A stretch of DNA of 64,000 bases from Entonaema liquescens (taxonomy: Eukaryota; Ascomycota; Sordariomycetes; Xylariales; Xylariaceae): assembly GCA_902805475.1 (NCBI GenBank), contig CADCSX010000012.1, positions 1,116,001-1,180,000 of the forward strand. The letters run 5' to 3'. This document shows, piece after piece, positions 48,061 through 58,990 of this stretch; the stretch's first letter is position 1, and every line of letters starts with the position of its first letter. Under the pieces are notes generated by a model, which made no database searches, was not told where the DNA came from, and saw only the letters and a list, made by a program, of their open reading frames with translations. The translations under genes and the position numbers were made by a program.

Positions 48061-48780
48061 TCACCGCGCCACCCCCGGGTCATTCCTCGTCTCCTTCAGC
48101 ACCCGCTGCGCCTGCTGGACAAACGCCTCGACCATAACGCCGGCGACCTTGTCCGCGACGGCGGAGCTCAAGGCGTTGTACAGCGGGTTCGCGAACTCGT
48201 ATTTGATGGCGAGGCGGACGTCGCTCCAGGGGCCCTGGAAGCGGTCGGCGCGGAGGGCGTCATTAGCTGGGAGGACGGTCCACCGCGTCACTAGGCTCTT
48301 GAAGACGCCCGCCGGCGGACCGGGAGTATCCACCAACCCGTGTTTTCGTAGCTCCGAGGCGGGGATCTCGGACCGCGCCGCCCCGCTGATGGCTTCTACG
48401 ATGCCGAGAGACGGGATGCAGAACAGTCGGCTTGTGTATGTCTCCTCCAGCCCGCCCCAGCCCGTGGTTAGGTAGGCTTCGGCGGGCCAGCGACGGGGTG
48501 GAGGGGAGGAGGAAGAGGAGGAGGAGGAGGAAGGGGGTGTGGGTGTGGGTGCGGGTATCGGGTCGGTCCACCGCGTTACGCGCGAGGCTTTGCAGTACGG
48601 TAGGAAGCGCACATAGGAGTCGACGTCGGCGATGATGTCGTAGAGGCGCTCGTGGTCGTAGGGGAGGCGGCGCTCGGCGGTTAGGGTTTGCGGGACGGAG
48701 ATGAAGGAGCGCCGGGGAGGATGTGGTCGGAAGGTGGAGAGGAGGCGCGGTGGGTGTGAGAGGAGCCGTGGTGTCGACAT
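48061..48780 (-). CDS. COQ10: Coenzyme Q-binding protein Coq10, mitochondrial (START domain)
   Basis: A single exon encodes 239 aa. Coq10 binds ubiquinone in the mitochondrial inner membrane or matrix and is needed for efficient respiration and Q synthesis. The Arg/Pro-rich N-terminus (TFRPHPPRRSFISVPQ) is a typical targeting sequence. The START/polyketide-cyclase fold is recognisable in RLPYDHERLYDIIADVDSYVRFLPYCKASRV, then LTTGWGGLEETYTSRLFC and the C-terminal IKYEFANPLYNALSSAVADKV helix. An inserted Pro/poly-Ser/Pro tract (about residues 76-98) interrupts the domain after the first strand-helix unit. This locus is strongly GC-rich compared with its flanks. It is head-to-head with TRM140. 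Confidence 0.92.
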   Translation of the reverse strand: MSTPRLLSHPPRLLSTFRPHPPRRSFISVPQTLTAERRLPYDHERLYDIIADVDSYVRFLPYCKASRVTRWTDPIPAPTPTPPSSSSSSSSSPPPRRWPAEAYLTTGWGGLEETYTSRLFCIPSLGIVEAISGAARSEIPASELRKHGLVDTPGPPAGVFKSLVTRWTVLPANDALRADRFQGPWSDVRLAIKYEFANPLYNALSSAVADKVAGVMVEAFVQQAQRVLKETRNDPGVAR

Positions 48781-49302
48781 TGGAGAAAAGATAGACTGGA
48801 GGTGAAAAAGTGGTAGTGTAGGGTGGGTAGATCGAGGTGGGTTTCGTTTATGGATCTGTCAAGTAGAGTAAATGAAGAGAGAATTATATGCTCGATATGA
48901 AGAGATCTTGGAATATGTTTATAGATATTGCAATTCTATATCATCCCGCCGTCTATTCGTCTATGTCTATATCACAACGCAAAGGAACAGGTAACATATA
49001 ACAGAATTAGTGCTCTTGAAATTAAATGCGAATAGTATAAAAAAAGGTGACGTCGAATTTCACGGATCGCGGGACTTGATGAATTATCGATAAGAAAAAG
49101 CCCGCTACTAGGAAAAGCCCCACTCCGTTCTGGGCTTAAATTTTCTTGTAATCTTTTTTCTCTCCAACCCAATCCTTTTTTTTTTCCTACTCTTTTTTCC
49201 CCAAGGAGCTCTCAGTATGCCAGGAAATACACCGTTACGGTGACCGACGAGAGGACTAGTGAAAGGTCTCTGTCGACCAGCACCGTATTACCATCTAGCA
49301 CG
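48781..49302. other. Divergent promoter region, COQ10 and TRM140
   Basis: About 520 bp. A T-rich run (49170-49200) precedes TRM140. A short out-of-frame upstream reading frame (49217-49243, 8 codons) lies before the TRM140 start and could act as a uORF if transcribed. Confidence 0.5.
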
Positions 49303-50578
49303 ATGGCTTCTACGGTCGCAACTACCGCGGCAGCATTACCCGATGAGGAGCTGTTGGCGAAGGCCGAAGCGTTAACCGTGCAAGACGGTACTGAGGCCCA
49401 ATTGCCTGCCCACAGGAACCATGATCCGCAGTATAACATGAAGAGAACCGATCCCTTTCAGTTCGGGTCACGTTATCTTCAAGAAAACGACGATGTTTTC
49501 GAGTTCAATGCTTGGGATCATGTGGAGACTGACGACACTTATAAGGAGTATGCTGAGCAGCAATATGCTATGCAACGAGAGTCGCCAGTCTCCGACTTTG
49601 ACAAAAGTGAGTGGACAGCTTTTTCCTAATACCCTCGGTGTTGTGATGATACTCCATTATGCATAGTTCATCTGAATTTATCTGATGACCAACCTACATC
49701 AATTCTTTCGCTCCCATCTGACTCACCTTATCCGTATATTTTAATATCGCTCCGTCTAGTAGACATCGTTGCTAACCAACACAATAATAGGTAGATTCAA
49801 TTCCGACCCTGCCAAATGGTGGAACCTGTTCTACAAGAACAACACAGCCAACTTCTTCAAGAACCGCAAATGGTTACAACAAGAGTTTCCCATACTTGAT
49901 AAGGTTACTGCAGAAGATGCTGGCCCAGTTACAGTGCTGGAAGTCGGCGCCGGTGCCGGCAACACGGCGTTTCCCATCTTGGCCAATAACAAGAACCCCA
50001 AGCTAAAATTGCATGCTTGTGACTTCTCTAAAAAGGCTGTTGAGGTGATGCGTAGTCATGAAGAGTATAATACCGACTTCATGCAAGCCGACGTATGGGA
50101 TGCCGCTGGTGAGGTCCTACCTCCTGGCCTCGAAGAAGGCAGTGTAGATGTTGTCCTTATGATATTCATATTCTCGGCGCTTTCCCCGAAGCAATGGGGG
50201 CAGGCCGTACGAAACATTTATCGAGTACTCAAGCCAGGCGGTGAGGTTTGCTTCCGCGACTACGGCAGAGGTGATCTAGCACAGGTTCGATTCAAGAAAG
50301 GTCGATATCTGGAAGAGAACTTCTACATTAGGGGAGACGGCACTCGTGTCTACTTCTTTGAGAAGGAGGAGTTGGCGCAGATATGGTCAGGAACGCAACC
50401 TGCTGTAGATGATGCAAAAGATGATGGCGAGACTGCTATTGATCCTTCGGAGTCGAAGGTACAGCAACCTCTATTCGATATAGAAGAGCTAGGCGTTGAT
50501 AGAAGGATGCTCGTAAATAGGGCCCGGCGGCTTAAGATGTATCGCTGCTGGATGCAAGGCCGCTTCCGAAAGAAATAG
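49303..50578 (+). CDS. TRM140: tRNA (cytosine-32-N3)-methyltransferase, Trm140/METTL2 type
   Basis: Exons 49303-49606 and 49791-50578 join to 363 aa. The enzyme makes m3C at position 32 in the anticodon loop of tRNA-Thr (and -Ser) using SAM. The N-terminal half carries KRTDPFQFGSRYLQENDDVF and NAWDHVETDD, typical of this group, then RFNSDPAKWWNLFYKNN and FFKNRKWLQQEFP. The class I methyltransferase core has motif I VLEVGAGAGNTAFPIL (about residue 151), LHACDFSKKAVEVMR and VLKPGGEVCFRDYGRGD. The C-terminus ends with RRLKMYRCWMQGRFRKK, a signature of the family. It has no yeast Abp140-type actin-binding extension. The frame remains open upstream of the chosen ATG, so an N-terminal extension is possible. 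Its 3' end lies 112 bp from the convergent phosphatase. Confidence 0.93.
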
Positions 50579-50690
50579 ACTTGGTTTCATAACACTTGTA
50601 TGCGTGCCGAAACGTGATTATATTTTGCTTGCCAGTCCAAACTTGGTGACACTATCATTTCTATAAGATGACCTTGTAGAGACGTATATG

Positions 50691-51686
50691 TTAAGCACCC
50701 AACGCCTCAACCAGCCTCGCCCGATCATCTTTCCCAAACCCGATACCATCTAAATAACCATCAATGCCGCCGTACTTCCTATCCAAGTGTTCCTCAATCC
50801 TCCCCACGAAATCATCCGGCACATCTCCCCACTCCGGCGTCAGCCCAATCTCACGAATCTCCTCCAACCGCGTTTCACGCTCAGCTGCGAGACCCTCCCG
50901 CGAGAGCAGGTAGTCACGCGCGATAGCCGGGGTAGGCACGCCGAGAGTCATCAGAGCCAGGCAGACGACCAGACCTGTTCTGTCTTTGCCCTGGGTGCAG
51001 TGCACCAGGACGGGGAGGGACGAGGGGGAAGTGAATGTGCGGAGAGCCTAGTGGGAGAAATAAGTATTTCTTTCTCTTTAGGAACGATAGGGGGAGGTGG
51101 GCTTACCTCGGCGATCTCGGTTCCAGACTCGTCTAGTGTTACGAGGCCGAGACCGACGAGGCCCCGCGGCTGCATGACTTCCCGGCCGAGGATGCTGATG
51201 GCTTGGGTGCGGTGGCCGAGGACGAAGAGGAAGATGACTTTGCTGTGGGGGTTGGGGGTTTTTGTTAGTTAGGCAGTTGGCTTGGTGGGATAGATAGGTA
51301 GATAGGTAGGTAGATACATAGTGTCTGGAGAGGTTTATTTCGTGGGGTTTGCTAACTACCTACCTATATCACGTATACTTCTACCGGACGACCTGCCTAA
51401 CGGAGGGAAGGAAGAAAGAAATAAGAGGGGGAGGGGGGCAAAGAGATACTCACAAGAAACTCCACCACCTAAGCTGTCTCAGCAAGAACATCTCGAATCG
51501 TCGGCCCGTCACCTTGATCTCCCGGTACCGCAGGCCGGGGATCTGCACGGGCTCCGCGAGCGCGGCGTTCGAGCGCGGGAGTGCGGGCGTGTTGGGAAGA
51601 TGTGCTCGGCGCTTTTGGGCTTGCTTCAGATGTTCTGTCCTAGATGACGGTGGCGTTAATATGCTGTATACATATACGAGCTAGTT

Positions 51687-51730
<44 letters not shown>

Positions 51731-52131
51731 ATGAGACTTCGTTCTTACTTGGTCCGGAGATCCACGACCGTTCGGATGCCGAGCTCATCTTTGAGTTTCT
51801 TGCGATCTGTCGGGGAGGCGTCGTCTGGGGTATGGGTTAGTACGGTATAATGGCAGATACATATATTTAGGTGTGTAGGTAGGGAATTGTAAATTTGAGG
51901 TGGTAGAATACGAGTGGATGCTATTAACTATGAGAAGTGGCTTATCTTACCTGGTCGCGCGGATCGGTAGAACACGCCTTCTCGAACCACCCTAGGCTAG
52001 GTTTTAGTTATCTCTGGTTGGTATTTAGAAGCGATTTAGCCTTTGACAGCTTACTTTCGGCCGAGATAGTCGTTGATGGTTTTTCCGACGTCTCGGAAGT
52101 TGAGAATATTGTCGAAGACAAGCGACATCAT
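50691..52131 (-). CDS. Tyrosine/lipid phosphatase of the HCxxGKDRTG family (Y_phosphatase3 type)
   Basis: Six exons (minus) 52131-52055, 51991-51951, 51824-51749, 51639-51454, 51242-51107 and 51047-50691 join in frame to 290 aa. The N-terminus has the family's NFRDVGKTIND and REGVFYRSARP, then IRTVVDLRTKTEH. The P-loop is HCTQGKDRTG (about residue 187), with nucleophilic Cys and Arg. The Lys-Asp pair in the loop is typical of phosphatases related to MptpB and to fungal proteins annotated as protein-tyrosine or phosphoinositide phosphatases. The substrate cannot be told. Introns are unusually many for this window, and intron 3 carries a (TA)n(TG)n microsatellite. Exon phases are all consistent with a functional gene. 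The outer of two adjacent Met codons is taken as start. Confidence 0.88.
51687..51730. repeat. (TA)n(TG)n compound microsatellite in phosphatase intron 3
   Basis: About eight TA units followed by about fourteen TG units lie inside intron 51640-51748, close to its donor in the transcript. In the transcript it reads (CA)n(UA)n. A good polymorphic marker. Confidence 0.9.
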
Positions 52132-53532
52132 GTCGCTGGTTTAAGTGATGAGGTATGTTGTTGGATATTGGAATACCCACATATATATACTACTTAATTG
52201 AACTACTCGGGATAGATCTAGTTATCCAATATCTGACTAAGTTAGATTTGTAGAATATCATATATGAGGCTAGGTAATTAGTTGTCAAGTTAGTTTAAGT
52301 AGCTTTTATAGTCATATATACAGTAATCACGATCTGCCTTGATCCTGGTCTGATCTAGTTCAATTTGAACATCGATGAGATATTTACGAGAACTTCTTAA
52401 CAAATAAAATTAGCAGCTTATGGTTTCAAGGAAGTAGCCTCTAAGTGAATAAGACATTGCATTGTCACATATTTGGTCTATATCAACAGAGGGAAAAGAT
52501 AATGAATTATTATATAGTATACTTAGACTTTTTTATATTGATAGGGGATAGCCGTATATGCATAGGATGGGGCCATTAGAGGTTATACCGGGAGAGTCGG
52601 AATAAGCAATCTTGACATAAATGTCATGGGGGTTTTATTAAGCTTACGGTTAGGTAGAGGATAATGCTGTAGTTCTTGATGGAATTGAGAGACCAGGGTA
52701 GCTCTTACATACATACATACGAATGCAAGGAAGAGCATTGTAAGTCAGATACGACCCGTGATGTTTAAAGTTTTTATACGGCCGAAATAGGAATCTGTTA
52801 TAACATAAACAGGCATTACTTGTTTAACGAGTATTTAACGAGTACACAATGACGTAATGATCATTGGCATCGCCCAAAGCCACACGCGATGATGAAGACA
52901 ATGATGAATCAACCATAATCCAAGCTACACAAAAAGGGATTCGAGTTTGGTGGCTAATGTTTCGCTACTTTTCACAGGAACCATGCCTCCAAATATATTC
53001 TCTCTCATCCCTAGATACCAAACACCATCTAGAACAAACCACAAACCACATCGTCCTCGTCTACCTAGTACTTACCTTTAACTATATCGAGGTAGGGATC
53101 TTATAGGTATAGGTACTCATTACCCTGAGTACTTAGGTTATTTTACATACATATCCCAAGTATCACACATAGCCTTTGTCGTCCAGGTGTAAACGAGCTA
53201 TACCCAGGTAGTTCTAATTCACATCTATCATACCTGCATCATTCCACCCTCAATACTTACAAGATCTTATTAGATCTTAGGTAGTTGTCTTTTTCCCCAT
53301 TCTCCTTCACTTCAAACTCACGTTCATTTCATTCTACCTCCTCCACTTACGTCTCCAATCAACCAGATCTTTCAATCATATTGTCTCCAATTAGACCCGA
53401 CCCGGCAATTATATGCCGATCCTTCTAAAAAAAGAGATAGGAAGAACGAGAACAGCTAACTGAAGTTGAATTCGGCAATACGCGTATACATGCAGCTGAG
53501 CATTCACTCTTCCCAGCCACACAACATATAAC
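52132..53532. other. Divergent AT-rich region, phosphatase and EIS1 promoters
   Basis: No gene is supported. There is a (CATA)n run near 52708-52720 and several TACC-type motifs after 53040. The stretch 53290-53400 is pyrimidine-rich, as expected upstream of EIS1. Confidence 0.55.
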
Positions 53533-55990
53533 ATGGTCACAACCAATGAGACGGAGACACAGGGGGGCTTGGGGCGACATCTACCTGATGACGACACTAA
53601 ATCGATAGGTAAGCCTCATGTCACAAGTTTTCTTATTATGAATGCGACTTTGTGGTTTATTCTAAATTGTATTAATTTTTTTTCTTTTCTTTTTTTTACG
53701 TGAACATGCGAATATGCGAACGTCCATCCAAATTTATAAGCGATAGCTAATTCTTTGTTAGTCCATTCGGGAAAGCTCATCTATGCCAAACCTCAGGATC
53801 TTCCGAGCTTCCCGTCTATTGGCCTTTCAGAAAAAGGATCCGCAGCAAGTGCTGCTGCTTCTTTAGGTTGGGTCTCCAATACATCGCCAGAACTGTGGAA
53901 GCCGGACAAATCCGCTCCAGCTTCAGCCGCCGCCGTCATGGCGAAAGATTACAAGTTGAGTCCCGCGTGGGAACCCGTTCCTAGCCAGCACAGCGCCAAA
54001 GCCGCTCTGCTTGCCTCGCAATCCGCCATGAGCGCCACTAAGCCCGCGAAATCCACCACTCCCGATCCAGGCCATTCTGCTGCAAACTTGGCCTTTAAGT
54101 CAGATCGGAGTGTACCCGGTTCTGCTCATGGAAGCCCTCTGGAACGCCAAAGGTCGCTACTTGCTGCGAAAGGAGCCATGGCAAACCGCCAGAGGGCCAA
54201 GTCCTCGCCAATTCCGAAGGAATCGTATCCGGATGAGGCAAATGCCGCTGCTAATGCGCTGAGTGCTGCAACCCGAGCCCATAGGCCAGTCCGCTCACCG
54301 ACAATAAGCGAAGCCAGCGAAAAGGCTGGCTCTGTCCCTTACGCTAATATGAACAGGCAGATGTTCACATCGCGACCGCCGGTTAAATCAGAAATTGACG
54401 AGCAGAAGAGGGCAGATGTTCTTCATGCATCTGCTGTTGCGATGGCTAAGAAGATGTATACTCATCAGCAAAAGATGATTGATGCCAAAAAGGCACATGA
54501 CATTGCTAACCCCCCTCAAGAACCCACTGATGCTCTTAGTAGCGTCAGTGACGATGCACAACCTATACAACTTACTACCTTGCAAGATGCAGCTTACAAG
54601 CAAGCCCAGGCACGCCTAGCTAAAATGCACGAGGAGCACTTTAAGGGTCGAGAATATCAGGAGTATTACGGCGCTAAGCCGCTCTCGAGGCGTTTTTCAA
54701 TCAGGGGTAAGCTCAGGAAGAGAGCTTTAAGCGACGGTGACGTTATTGAAGATCGTAGGAGATCGCAGCAGATTAGGCAACAAATGTCTTTATTCTCCAG
54801 TAAAATTTCCGAGATTGATGACAAAAAGCGACAGCAAGATCAAGAGGTATTACTCGCTGCAGCCCAGAGGAACGTGCACGAGCGTCTGAAAGGGATGGAT
54901 GAAAGAATATCTGCCGAGACCGGAATGGTTCATCCGTCCAGTCCAACACAATGGGAAATGAAGGCACACGCTATAGCGCAGGCCAAGGCGGAGCAGCGCA
55001 TGAACCAGAGGTATGGGAAGATTGATATTGGCGCAGGAAAGTATATGAGCCAAGACGATATCGATGCGATCGCCGCAGCACGGGTTCGGCCTGTATTGGA
55101 TGAAATCAACGAAAAGATTGAGGAAGAGCAGGCAAGACAAACGGAGTTACGTCTAGAGATGGAGAAGAAAAAGGAAGAAGAGGAGATTGAAAAGGCTCGG
55201 CAAAAGGAAATCCAAGATATAAACAAACGACTTAAGGGTCAGTTGTCTTACGTCCCCTTGGTTTCGTTAACTAACAGATTCAATAGAACAAGATAAGCAA
55301 GAGCAAAAAGAGCGGAAAGCAGAGGAAAAACATGAAGCTAAGGTTAAGAAAGAAGAAGAAAAGGCGGCAAAAGCTGAGCAGAAGCACGAAGCTAAGGCTA
55401 GGAAAGAAGAACAGAAACGACTGGCAAAGACTGAGAAGCGTAAGTCTACAACTGAGCGATCCCGAAGCAGCCAGGAGGAGCCCGAGCCTGCAAGAGCGAC
55501 AGTTGTCATGAATACCGCAGGACAACCCGTCAGCGTACCTCCACCGGAACCCGGGTATACCGATACCGATGCCGAAGATGGAACGGTGGATCGAGAGTCT
55601 GGGTCACCCGGCGAAGGGCAGTCGAAAGGCGGCGTCAAGACATGGTTCAAAAATCGGTTTTCCAGGGGAGCAAAACACCCGGATGAGAAGGGTAAAGCAG
55701 TTGAACGAGGTTTCATCGGCGGGGCCGCTTTGACGGGCATCGATAGCTCCCCAAGCATGGATAACCGCAGCGCTAGCGTACGCGCCGTCGCAATGGCCGG
55801 CCGGGAACGGGTTAGTCCGGAAGACGAAGCTACGGGCGCAGGGACGCCGAGCACCTCAAGCGACGACGAGAACGAATACTATCGCGATCGGGATCAGCCC
55901 AGGACGGCATTAACGCCGCCTAGACAGTTCCGCTCGTCGGTTGTGAGTCAGAGTCCTAGTAGGGACTCGAAGTTTGTGGAGATGGTGTAA
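53533..55990 (+). CDS. EIS1: Eisosome protein 1
   Basis: Exons 53533-53608, 53762-55237 and 55287-55990 join to 751 aa. Eis1 is a peripheral component of eisosomes, the static furrows of the fungal plasma membrane. Family blocks are clear: LIYAKPQDLPSFPSIGLSEK, ASLGWVSNTSPELWKPDKS, AAVMAKDYKLSPAW, the repeated Ala-rich AANALSAATRAHRP type segments, and PYANMNRQMFTSRPPVKSE. A central region (about 320-500) is charged and helical. The segment after residue 460 is a strong Glu/Lys coiled coil continuing past the last intron (KQEQKERKAEEKHEAK). The C-terminus is disordered and Ser/Asp-rich. The first intron (153 nt) splits off 25 codons. Length agrees with filamentous orthologues, which are shorter than the yeast protein. 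Confidence 0.9.
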
Positions 55991-56934
55991 GGAGACGTAT
56001 ATTTTGTTATGGACATGCTCATGATTATTAGTTTTCGATATTGGTGCTATAATATATCCTTGGGGGCGCGAGCGGAGTTGGTTTTTGATCTGCAGCTTTC
56101 AACACGCGGGTCATTTGGTCATATATGCGTTTTTCCAATGAGTAGGTAGTCGGGTTTACTTGGAATTTCACGATATGTTGGTCAGTAGAGTTGGGCAAGA
56201 TAACAACCGCAAGGAAGGGAAGGGTATGGGAACTTGGATTCTTTATTTACTTTCTAACTAGGATTGGCTTATTTGGTTTATACTGGCCTGGAGTTCATTC
56301 GCGCTGTATGGTTTTTTTTTTTCGGGCTGGTTGTAAGGGGTGGTAGTTTGATCGAACACATTTTGTGTAAAAGCGCCAATACCCCCCTTTTCTTCTCATC
56401 TTTCTACCTTGGGTATCTAACCTAGGTGGGAGGCTAACAATCTTCGAGCTTCATTTGTTGCTGTTTCATGTTATACGTTTTTGAGTCTTGAAGTGACACT
56501 CATTAGTTTTGATTAAATTTCACATTTAAAATATAAAACGAGGGCTTCCCGCCAGCTTAACAAGAGTTATTTGTATTATCCGATACGCGTCTGCCGCTAT
56601 TATACAGATTAATGATATACTACGAAAATGCCGCTGTAGTGTTTACTGGGCTACCCTAAATTGATAATAACTCTCAAGCCGCCTGAAATGGACCCTCAAA
56701 AAAGGATTGATCAATGAGTTATCGTCATAGGTTTCACCTTTGCCTAACTCAAAACCGGTATCCCTTTGCTCCATTGACGCAACCGAACGCCGTGAGAAAA
56801 TATCATGCACCCGGCCCCTCTAGTTCCTGGTATATCATTATCATCATAACCTGATGCCACCCCCAAAGCAACTCAGCATGGGTTTTCTCCTGAAATTAAG
56901 ACTATCCGTACATGCCGCGAAAACTTACGGCTTC
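55991..56934. other. Convergent 3' region between EIS1 and SFK1
   Basis: AT-rich 3' UTR-type sequence with no supported gene. Confidence 0.6.
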
Positions 56935-57934
56935 CTAGAAATCTCTCTGTTCTGTTCTCGCTTTATGTTGGCGCCCGTGCCCATGCCCGTGACCATTACC
57001 ATGACCATCTGTTAACGTTCTCTGGCTGTCCTGGGTATGTCTTTGTTGGGGCGCAACGCTGGGGTGCGTTTCATAATAGGTCTCTTCCATCCGTCGCGCG
57101 GGATCTGCGATCGGGTGGGGGTTGTTCCGCGTAGATATGGCAGGATACAAGTCGATATAGAAGGAAAAGACGTAGAAGGAGAATATGAAGGCGATGATCC
57201 ACTCGAGGATAGCGGACGTGTTGTGATTCCCCTGAAATTAATCACACCGAAGGCAATGGCGAGACCAAGTTCGATAACAATAAATATTATCTTGATCCAG
57301 AATGAGATGCGGAGGACGCGATGCTGGCGGTTTTCTGCGGGAAGTTGCACGTTAGCCTAGGTAGTTATTATAACCAGAATAGATAGTAGATGCGGCTTAC
57401 TATGACCTAGACGCTGGAATTCCCAGCAGATGAAAATGGCTGATAGAAGATATCCAGCGATGAAGAGCAGGAGGAAAATGTCGTGGAGTCTCGGATACCG
57501 GAGTGTATCAAATCCGGACAGAAATGTCAGACCAACTGTGCCAACCACAGCGAAGAAGATGCACAGGCCGCTCAGCACCTTTTCGCCAGTAGAGGTGTTG
57601 GGCACCAAGCGACCGCGGTGCCGTAGTAAGCGGTCGGCCCCGAAGGATAGATCGAGGAATATCGTGGTAATAATGCATCCCGTAACGAATAGTGGTTTGA
57701 GCTTTGAGGCACCGACGTCTGATATGTAGGCGATGGTCTGGTCGTCAGACATGGAGGCATAATGAACTCGGTTCGTGTTTATGATCCAGTATAAAAGAAG
57801 CCCTAATAAAGTCGCCAGCCACATGAGGCCGGATATGATGGGAAACACCTTTGCAGCAAAGTTAGCTATGTACGAAGTGTCAATTAGGACATTAGAAGGT
57901 TCCTTTTACTTACCCAATACGACAAGAACCGCAT
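56935..57934 (-). CDS. SFK1: Sfk1-type multipass membrane protein, FRAG1/DRAM/Sfk1 family (frame break)
   Basis: Exons (minus) are 57934-57914 (7 codons), 57848-57401 and 57334-56935. Sfk1 is a plasma-membrane protein that promotes PI4-kinase Stt4 function and phospholipid asymmetry. The first exon gives MRFLSYW, then VFPIISGLMWLATLLGLLLYW, YISDVGASKLKPLFVTGC, VLSGLCIFFAVVGTVGLTFL, DIFLLLFIAGYLLSAIFICW and the fifth helix WIKIIFIVIELGLAIAFGV. The last helix, SAILEWIIAFIFSFYVFSFY, is in another frame: at the A run 57235-57237 (plus strand) one base appears missing. Adding it gives about 289 aa. A 47-nt intron would also restore the frame, but it would delete most of the fifth helix and needs a poor donor. 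The tail is His/Gly/Arg-rich. Confidence 0.85.
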
Positions 57935-58990
57935 CGTGAATTATTTTGTCCAAAAAAATTGGAATAGTCTAATTACTCTAATGTCTAGTAATTATGCAAG
58001 TAGGTATAAGGGAAGGGAGCCTTATAATAAACGAGCGAAAGATGTAGGTAAGAAGAATATAAGACAATACGATACACAGCCCCGAACAATAAAAGGACCA
58101 CGGGAACAATGAATTGCGACGACAGAGAGAGATTGCGCGTAAAATATAAGATGTAGTAGATCACGTTGTTGACGACGATGATGAGTAACTTATGAAAGCA
58201 AGCCTCAAAAAAAAAGGGATCGACCTATGACTTCATTCTACAGCTAAGACTCACTCGGGCATCAGGGCACCAGCGGAAAAAAAGCACATAAAAAAGGTCC
58301 GGGACCTACGGGAAAGAACAAGGTCCGACTTTAGAGACGAGCAAGCCAGAATTCGTCATTGGCGTAATACCTTACATGTAATGAGGCTGGGCTGTGCTTG
58401 CATGTATACGTTTACCTTTGCCAGGTTTGATTATATAAATAATAAGAAATTATCTAAAGGGTTTATGATAGGACTTGGATAACCTGACTCGGGGTCTGTG
58501 GAAAACTAACAGACCGACTCGGCTTTTCTGGAGATGTGATGTTTTGCTCCTGCTGCTTGCGACCCGAATGAAGAAATGGTGACGTCAATAGAGAGCCGCG
58601 TGGAATGAAGACGTGCCATCGGGAGTCTAACGGAGATAAGAGGTACGTACAGTTCCCATAATAAGTACCTAAAGGCATAGGTACCTACATGGGTCAAATC
58701 ATGTTGTGCTCACGGTATAAGCTACACTGTAAATAAATTATAAAGTTACTGTATAGAGAAAAATATAATATGGGGAATAGAATAAAAGCTAGCCAACCAT
58801 TGCACTTCACATCTACAAGCTCAACATCCACCAATCATACTTCACCAACCCCTACCTTATCTTCATATCAAGAATCATAGCCTTGTCTCTTTTCCCCAAG
58901 GCTGACAAAGAGCCACTTCAACCCTTACAACCCTCTATCCCTCTATCCCTCACTTGTAAACCTTGAGGGTAAAGGGCACTATATTTCACG
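57935..58990. other. Divergent promoter region, SFK1 and KIN28
   Basis: About 1.05 kb with no gene. The last 180 bases before KIN28 are C- and A-rich with little G, as expected for a leader, and include a CCTCTATC direct repeat near 58928-58950. Confidence 0.55.
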
